A DNA stretch of 64,000 nucleotides from Monosporascus cannonballus (lineage: Eukaryota; Ascomycota; Sordariomycetes; Xylariales): contig QJNS01000016.1 in assembly GCA_004154925.1 (NCBI GenBank), forward strand, positions 481,641 to 545,640, given 5' to 3'. Below the pieces are notes generated by a model. The model worked only from the letters and a program-made list of their open reading frames with translations, made no database searches and had not been told where the DNA came from. Shown piece by piece: positions 61,066 to 64,000 of the stretch (within the stretch, counting starts at the first letter, position 1; the number at the start of each line of letters is the position of its first letter). The position numbers and the translations under genes were made by a program.

Positions 61066-61878
61066 ATGGCTTTAAATAACGCAGCAGAGGTTACTTCGGG
61101 GGGCAAAGGTCAGTCCCGCGCATTTAAGCCCATTGGGCCATTGGCAGTACTACTAAACCACTGACTTACGCAATAGAACGAGTCGATAGGGCGGCGGATA
61201 TCCTGGCTGCCGCTTTTGACAACGACCCCGTCTATGGCTACTTTCTCCATGACATCCCCGAGGATAGGCGTCAGTTAAGTCGGCATAAGGCTCTGCACGC
61301 CTTCATCAAGGCCTGCGTGTTGAACGGCGGAGAAATAGTCGAGGCTGCGGATTGGGGATCCTGCGGCGTGCTCATGCCACCAGGGCGGAAAGCGGAAAAT
61401 CCTTTTACGATCCTCCAGGCGGGACTGATACCACTAGTGGTGACCGTGGGATTCACGTGCTCCAGGGTATTACCCATATAACTAACAACTGAAAAGTGCT
61501 ATGCATGCGATTGCTCACTAATACTGTTAGCGCATGATCTATGGTTACACCGGGACCGCCGAAGAGCTGAAGGAGAAGGTACTCTCCAAAGAGGAGACCA
61601 ATGCGTATTGGTATGTCGTCTGGATGGGAACGGCCACCGAAAGACGGCATCAGGGATTAGCTAGCAAGGTCCTTTCACACATGCAGGACAAAGCCCGCGG
61701 CGACGGTCGCCCGCTCTGGCTGGAGGCGACCACCCAGAACTCACGCCGGCTCTTCTCAAAACACGGGTTCCAAGACGTGGGCGAGATCATTCTAGGAAAG
61801 GGGGTCGTAGGCCCCGATGGTGCACCGAAGAAGAATGGTGAAGGCGTCACCATATGGGGGATGGTGTGGCGACCGTGA
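61066..61878 (+). CDS. GNAT-family N-acetyltransferase, three exons
   Basis: Model join(61066..61108, 61177..61466, 61531..61878) gives 226 residues. Exon 1 encodes MALNNAAEVTSGGK. Intron 1 (61109-61176, GTCAGT...AATAG) joins in phase 1 to ERVDRAADILAAAFDNDPVYGYFLHD. Intron 2 (61467-61530, GTATTA...GTTAG with ACTAAC) joins FTCSR to RMIYGY. The acetyl-CoA binding motif is RRHQGLASKVL (about residues 149-159), preceded by YWYVVWMGTA and followed by RPLWLEATTQNSRRLFSKHGF, then a GLPK-like loop and IWGMVW at the end. This is the architecture of fungal cytosolic GNAT acetyltransferases of unknown substrate. Both introns keep frame and the reading is continuous, so the gene looks intact. Confidence 0.83.
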
Positions 61879-62404
61879 TCTATTTGGCCGCCATGTTGGT
61901 GGGCATTTACCACATGATGGAATATGGAATAATACGATAAGGAACGCATCTCAATTAAAGGCGGAGCCAGTTTGTACGACGACCCCTTTGCCAATTACTG
62001 TTCTTTGAGGATATACCAGAGCCCCTGGCTAGGCAGTCCGGTTCATGACGCGTTTATGATAATACTTTATGAGATATTTCCTAGTCCCTGGACTGCAGAG
62101 GCACATGTTGTGAAGAAGCATAAAATTATAGTTCCACAAAAAAGGGTGTCCATTTCCTAAGGCGGGATCCGGTTGTCAGGGGGGCTTTGAGGTCTAGCAG
62201 CAGCGTTCCTGTGGCGTTTATGTGAGAATAAGAACGAAGTTTGTATATCACGGTGCTTTGGGACAACGCCATAGATCCCCTCCGATCAGCGCTCGAGATC
62301 GCTATCCATACCCACATTCTACGGACTATTTACAACAACCGAATTCCCGGCTACTGGTTGAATTGTGGAACGGCGATGATCTGTGAACGCGGTAGACTGC
62401 AGTC
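61879..62404. other. Intergenic between convergent GNAT and DUF1275 genes
   Basis: Shared 3' flank. No gene recognised. Confidence 0.45.
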
Positions 62405-63500
62405 TCAAAATTGCCACTTTACCCAGAAGAGTGATATCATGTCCTTAATCCCCGCGATCAGCCATAAACTCGGCAGCACTGCTCCGGTGCCTCTCGATAA
62501 CCATCCGACACAAATTACGCCGGCCAGGGTGAGCCCGAAGGCTATGGCTCTCCCATTGTGCTTCGCGTTCTTGTTGAGCGGCGCCATGAAGCATTCGACG
62601 CTCACCGGGTCGCGCGATTACCGCTGCTGGCACCTCGCTCATGCCCAGCCCTCAACTGCTGACGATTTGGCCCGCGGCTTGGAAGCTCAGCAGCGCAATG
62701 GGGACGAGTTCGCGGAAGTCGACATCAGCGGGATCTCTTTAAGACGGATTCCTGCCGCCTACAACGCCACCCTATATAATGGTTAGCGACCAACGTCATC
62801 CTGCTGTCGGTTTCGAGGAGATTCGAAGATCCGGTCCAAGGTAAGCAGGGCACTGTGTTTTTTTCTTCTTCTTCTTCTTTACTGCAGCATCCGCTTCTGG
62901 AATTGTAAACTACGTCCTCCGTACGTACATGAATAATGGCCGCCGTGGCAATGATACAGGCAGTCTGTAGCAGGAAAGAAAGAATCAGAGTTCGTCGAAG
63001 ACGTGGCCCGCCAATCAACTTTTGAAGTTGCGCGAACGAGTAGCATCCTATAGTGAAGCAGCCGATAGAGCAGAGAGAGCGAGCCCATCCGAACGGTCCG
63101 TTGTTTTGCCCTGACGCTCCGAGACTGAGGAAGACACTGTTCCCTATAATCGTCAACAGTTAAAACCAGCGGCTAGTCTCTCATAGCAATCCGAATTGTT
63201 CAAAGCATACCAGTCTGCATTGTTACGAAGGTGCTATAGGCTAAGCAATAAGCCCGTCAGCCTTGTCCCCTGAACACTTCCACAGCAATTCTAAAGCTGT
63301 GGTCGTCCTCACCGTTGAAAAGTGTTCCGTCTAAAAGACCTGCGGCAAAACAGCAGACCAGTAGAGAGAATTATAGTTGCTAGACTTGCGGCAACCTCCA
63401 TAGAGAGTTACCTGGGAAAATTGCGAGCATAGGGCTCTCGCCTGGGCCCTCCCGAGACCGAGCCTGCTCGCTGTGACTCTTGCTTCTCTTCACCCGACAT
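62405..63500 (-). pseudogene. DUF1275 (YoaK-type) membrane protein gene, broken
   Basis: Read right to left: a possible start MSGEEKQESQRAGS at 63500, then a degenerate first helix with a frame change just before AYSTFVTMQTG. An intron of about 67 bp (GTATGC...TATAG) joins this to NSVFLSLGASGQ, GWARSLCSIGCFTIG and TLILSFLLQTACIIA. Past another likely intron (about 62740-62930), ELVPIALLSFQAAGQIVSS is followed by TGA (62652-62654) and then GLGMSEVPAAVIA. A frame change then precedes FMAPLNKNAKHNG and GWLSRGTGAV to the TGA at 62405. MQTGN, GWARSL, QAAGQIV and the PL.KN basic segment are family landmarks of a multi-helix membrane protein of unknown function. The internal TGA replaces an expected Arg, consistent with CGA to TGA. 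Confidence 0.75.
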
Positions 63501-63960
63501 AGTTGCATTTGCTCTCGGACCTATCGACTATAAGGTGCAGACCTTGTGTATGATAGTCATGCGCGACTTTTTAGACGTATGCACTAAAGAAGAGGCAAAA
63601 TTGGGACTCTCGCCATATCCTAAATAGCTCCTCACACACATTTTCTCAGTCACAGATCTTGGAGCAGAGTCAGCCGTAATTGCCATACTAGAATGGAACT
63701 TTCCGTCTCGGCTCCGCGTGAGTATTTTGAAGCATGTTCGAACCCTCTGGACTACCTAGCCTCTTCCAAGGAGAATGGTCATGTGGGTTCTGACTCACTC
63801 CATGTACCCGGGCTGTGTTACTGATGCTGGGGTGTATCTTAGTTAAGTATGCCTAGAAACCTGAACAGATGAATAGTGCTTTGGCGTCCTCCTTACTACT
63901 GGACGCAAGCAAGTCTGCAACACAAAACTAAGGCCATTATTCACAACATGTCGTCGCACG

Positions 63961-63961
<1 letters not shown>
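63501..63961. other. Upstream flank of the DUF1275 relic
   Basis: Normal-composition DNA, no recognisable gene. Confidence 0.4.

Positions 63962-64000
<39 letters not shown>
63962..64000. repeat. Poly-G run at the window end
   Basis: 39 consecutive G to the last base. A run of this length is unlike anything else in the window (next longest about 10). Probably a sequencing or assembly artefact at a contig end. Confidence 0.9.

Noticed and set aside
63962..64000. Telomere
   Set aside because: Fungal telomeres are TTAGGG-type repeats; a pure G run is not.

Overview
The window is nuclear DNA of a filamentous ascomycete (Pezizomycotina). Evidence: short 44-162 bp introns with GTRAGT-type donors and CTAAC-like branch sites, fungal proteins (Vps53, low-Mr thioredoxin reductase, a NACHT/ankyrin NLR relic), and a two-compartment composition. 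Gene-bearing DNA of normal composition alternates with very AT-rich blocks in which the remaining cytosines are mostly followed by G or T. This is the footprint of repeat-induced point mutation (RIP). The window ends in 39 consecutive G, probably a contig end or sequencing artefact.

Layout. 1-5.5 kb: VPS53 (5' cut by the window edge) and a three-exon thioredoxin reductase. 5.5-19 kb: AT block 1, holding three solo LTRs, an LTR fragment and an RIP-destroyed Ty3/Gypsy-type element (10927-18609) that itself carries a 281 bp MITE-like insert. 19-41 kb: normal-composition DNA with a small Gly/Ser/Tyr-rich protein gene, a pair of 222-250 bp LTRs, a wrecked NLR gene, a secreted/membrane protein gene, three tandem copies of an unrecognised two-exon family (30.6-35.2 kb), a TDP2-like phosphodiesterase and a mitochondrial-type HHE hemerythrin protein. 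41-60.3 kb: the second repeat cluster. It holds a second copy of the same Gypsy family (41087-48394, TSD CAATT), a solo LTR, a PIF/Harbinger transposase relic with a convergent partner ORF, and a second Gypsy family (52997-60308, TSD CTAAC) with two insertions nested one inside the other. 60.3-64 kb: a GNAT acetyltransferase and a broken DUF1275 membrane-protein gene.

Many of the repeats could be delimited exactly from their target-site duplications, so insertion order can be read. Four LTR families are named here A (206-208 bp), B (371-430 bp), C (163-165 bp) and D (222-250 bp). Families A and B are heavily RIPed. C, D and the 178 bp nested element are not, and so look younger or escaped RIP.

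No operon-like logic links the host genes. The single-copy housekeeping genes are intact, while the accessory ones (NLR, DUF1275, two of three tandem paralogs) carry frameshifts and nonsense codons. Several of these stops are explicable as C-to-T changes, which suggests that mutation has spilled into, or directly targeted, accessory genes. The tandem family at 30.6-35.2 kb is the best candidate for something undescribed. No complete novel system was identified.
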